This document shows, piece by piece, positions 5,356-5,598 of a stretch of 5,598 nt of DNA. The stretch is from Candidatus Margulisiibacteriota bacterium (GTDB lineage Bacteria; Margulisbacteria; WOR-1; JAKLHX01; JBAZKV01), in assembly GCA_041650635.1 (NCBI GenBank), contig JBAZKV010000039.1, forward strand, positions 1 through 5,598. The letters are read 5' to 3'. The position numbers and the translations under genes are program-made. The notes below the pieces were generated by a model. The model saw only the letters and a program-made list of their open reading frames with translations. It was not told the origin of the DNA and ran no database searches. Position 1 is the stretch's first letter. Each line of letters opens with the position of its first letter.

Positions 5356-5598
5356 ATGGTGGAGAATATCTGGAACACGGCAAAAGCTTTCATTGGCCTG
5401 GCTGATGATGGACAAACGGATGATTATTTGCCCAAGTCTGAAAAAGCGGCTGTCGATCTTGGCCCCATCAAGCCCAGGTCCAGCAAAAAGGCCTCCAGCA
5501 GCGATTACGAGATCATGCTGTACGAGCCCAGAGCATATGAAGACTCCCTGCAGATCTCGGCGCGTCTAAGGGCAGGGGACCCGGTCATAGTCAATCTT
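5356..5598 (+). CDS. sepF: Cell division protein SepF, N-terminal part (cut by the window end)
   Basis: The first 81 codons are present and no stop is reached. SepF anchors FtsZ filaments to the membrane and helps shape the septum. The first 15 or so residues (MVENIWNTAKAFIGL) fit the amphipathic membrane-binding helix of SepF. A low-complexity charged and serine-rich linker (about 17-49) follows. The start of the SepF core domain comes next: YEIMLYEPRAYED (51-63, with the conserved P-R-x-Y-E-D) and RLRAGDPVIVNL (70-81). The roughly 60 remaining residues, including the dimer and FtsZ-binding surfaces, lie beyond the window. The gene is probably co-transcribed with yggS. SepF in a genome that also has a TolC-style export adaptor points to a diderm that nevertheless uses SepF. 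Confidence 0.92.
   Translation, partial: MVENIWNTAKAFIGLADDGQTDDYLPKSEKAAVDLGPIKPRSSKKASSSDYEIMLYEPRAYEDSLQISARLRAGDPVIVNL

Noticed and set aside
4666..5415. Long minus-strand open frame (249 codons) opposite yggS
   Set aside because: It is a shadow frame. The plus strand carries the complete, well-conserved YggS and the sepF start, while the antisense product has no recognisable domain.
1..5598. CRISPR array, tRNA or rRNA gene, insertion sequence, phage or defence genes
   Set aside because: No spaced repeats, tRNA-like cloverleaf, transposase motifs or terminal inverted repeats were seen. Nearly all the sequence is accounted for by the genes listed.

Overview
The window (about 50% G+C by eye, with AUA and AGA/AGG codons used freely) is densely coding and reads as part of a bacterial chromosome. 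Gram-negative-type export genes (a periplasmic adaptor next to ABC permeases) lie beside a yggS-sepF pair, an arrangement typical of Firmicutes, Actinobacteria and Cyanobacteria. This suggests a diderm lineage that divides with SepF, such as Cyanobacteria and relatives (Margulisbacteria, Melainabacteria) or a diderm Firmicute. That placement is inference and weak; no phylogenetic marker is complete here.

Region 1 (1-4074, + strand) is the downstream part of an export operon. It holds the last 23 codons of an ABC-2-type permease, a complete second ABC-2 permease of the YbhR/YhhJ kind, an HlyD/MacA-type membrane fusion protein, a LolD/MacB-type ATPase and a MacB/FtsX-type permease. Gaps are 3 and 13 bases and then overlaps of 11 and 4 bases, so the genes are almost certainly co-transcribed and partly translationally coupled. 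The operon combines two unrelated ABC exporter designs around one adaptor. The operon promoter, the ATPase for the ABC-2 pair and any TolC-like outer-membrane partner are not in view.

Region 2 (4075-4590, - strand) is a convergent gene for an exported thioredoxin-fold (TlpA/ResA-like) protein. The usual CxxC active site reads Ser-His-Ser-Cys. Only 15 bases separate it from the exporter operon, with a weak possible bidirectional terminator there.

Region 3 (4591-4669) is a 79-base divergent intergenic region. An extended -10 element sits 8-9 bases upstream of the start codon on each side, with no Shine-Dalgarno sequence on either side. Both genes may therefore be read from leaderless mRNAs. 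A short perfect palindrome lies between the two promoters.

Region 4 (4670-5598, + strand) is yggS (PLP homeostasis protein) followed 20 bases later by the first 81 codons of sepF (FtsZ membrane anchor), which runs off the window.

Most genes are ordinary members of known families, and I do not see a clearly new system. The points most worth checking are the Cys-to-Ser active site, the very short adaptor hairpin, the mixed exporter operon and the paired leaderless promoters.
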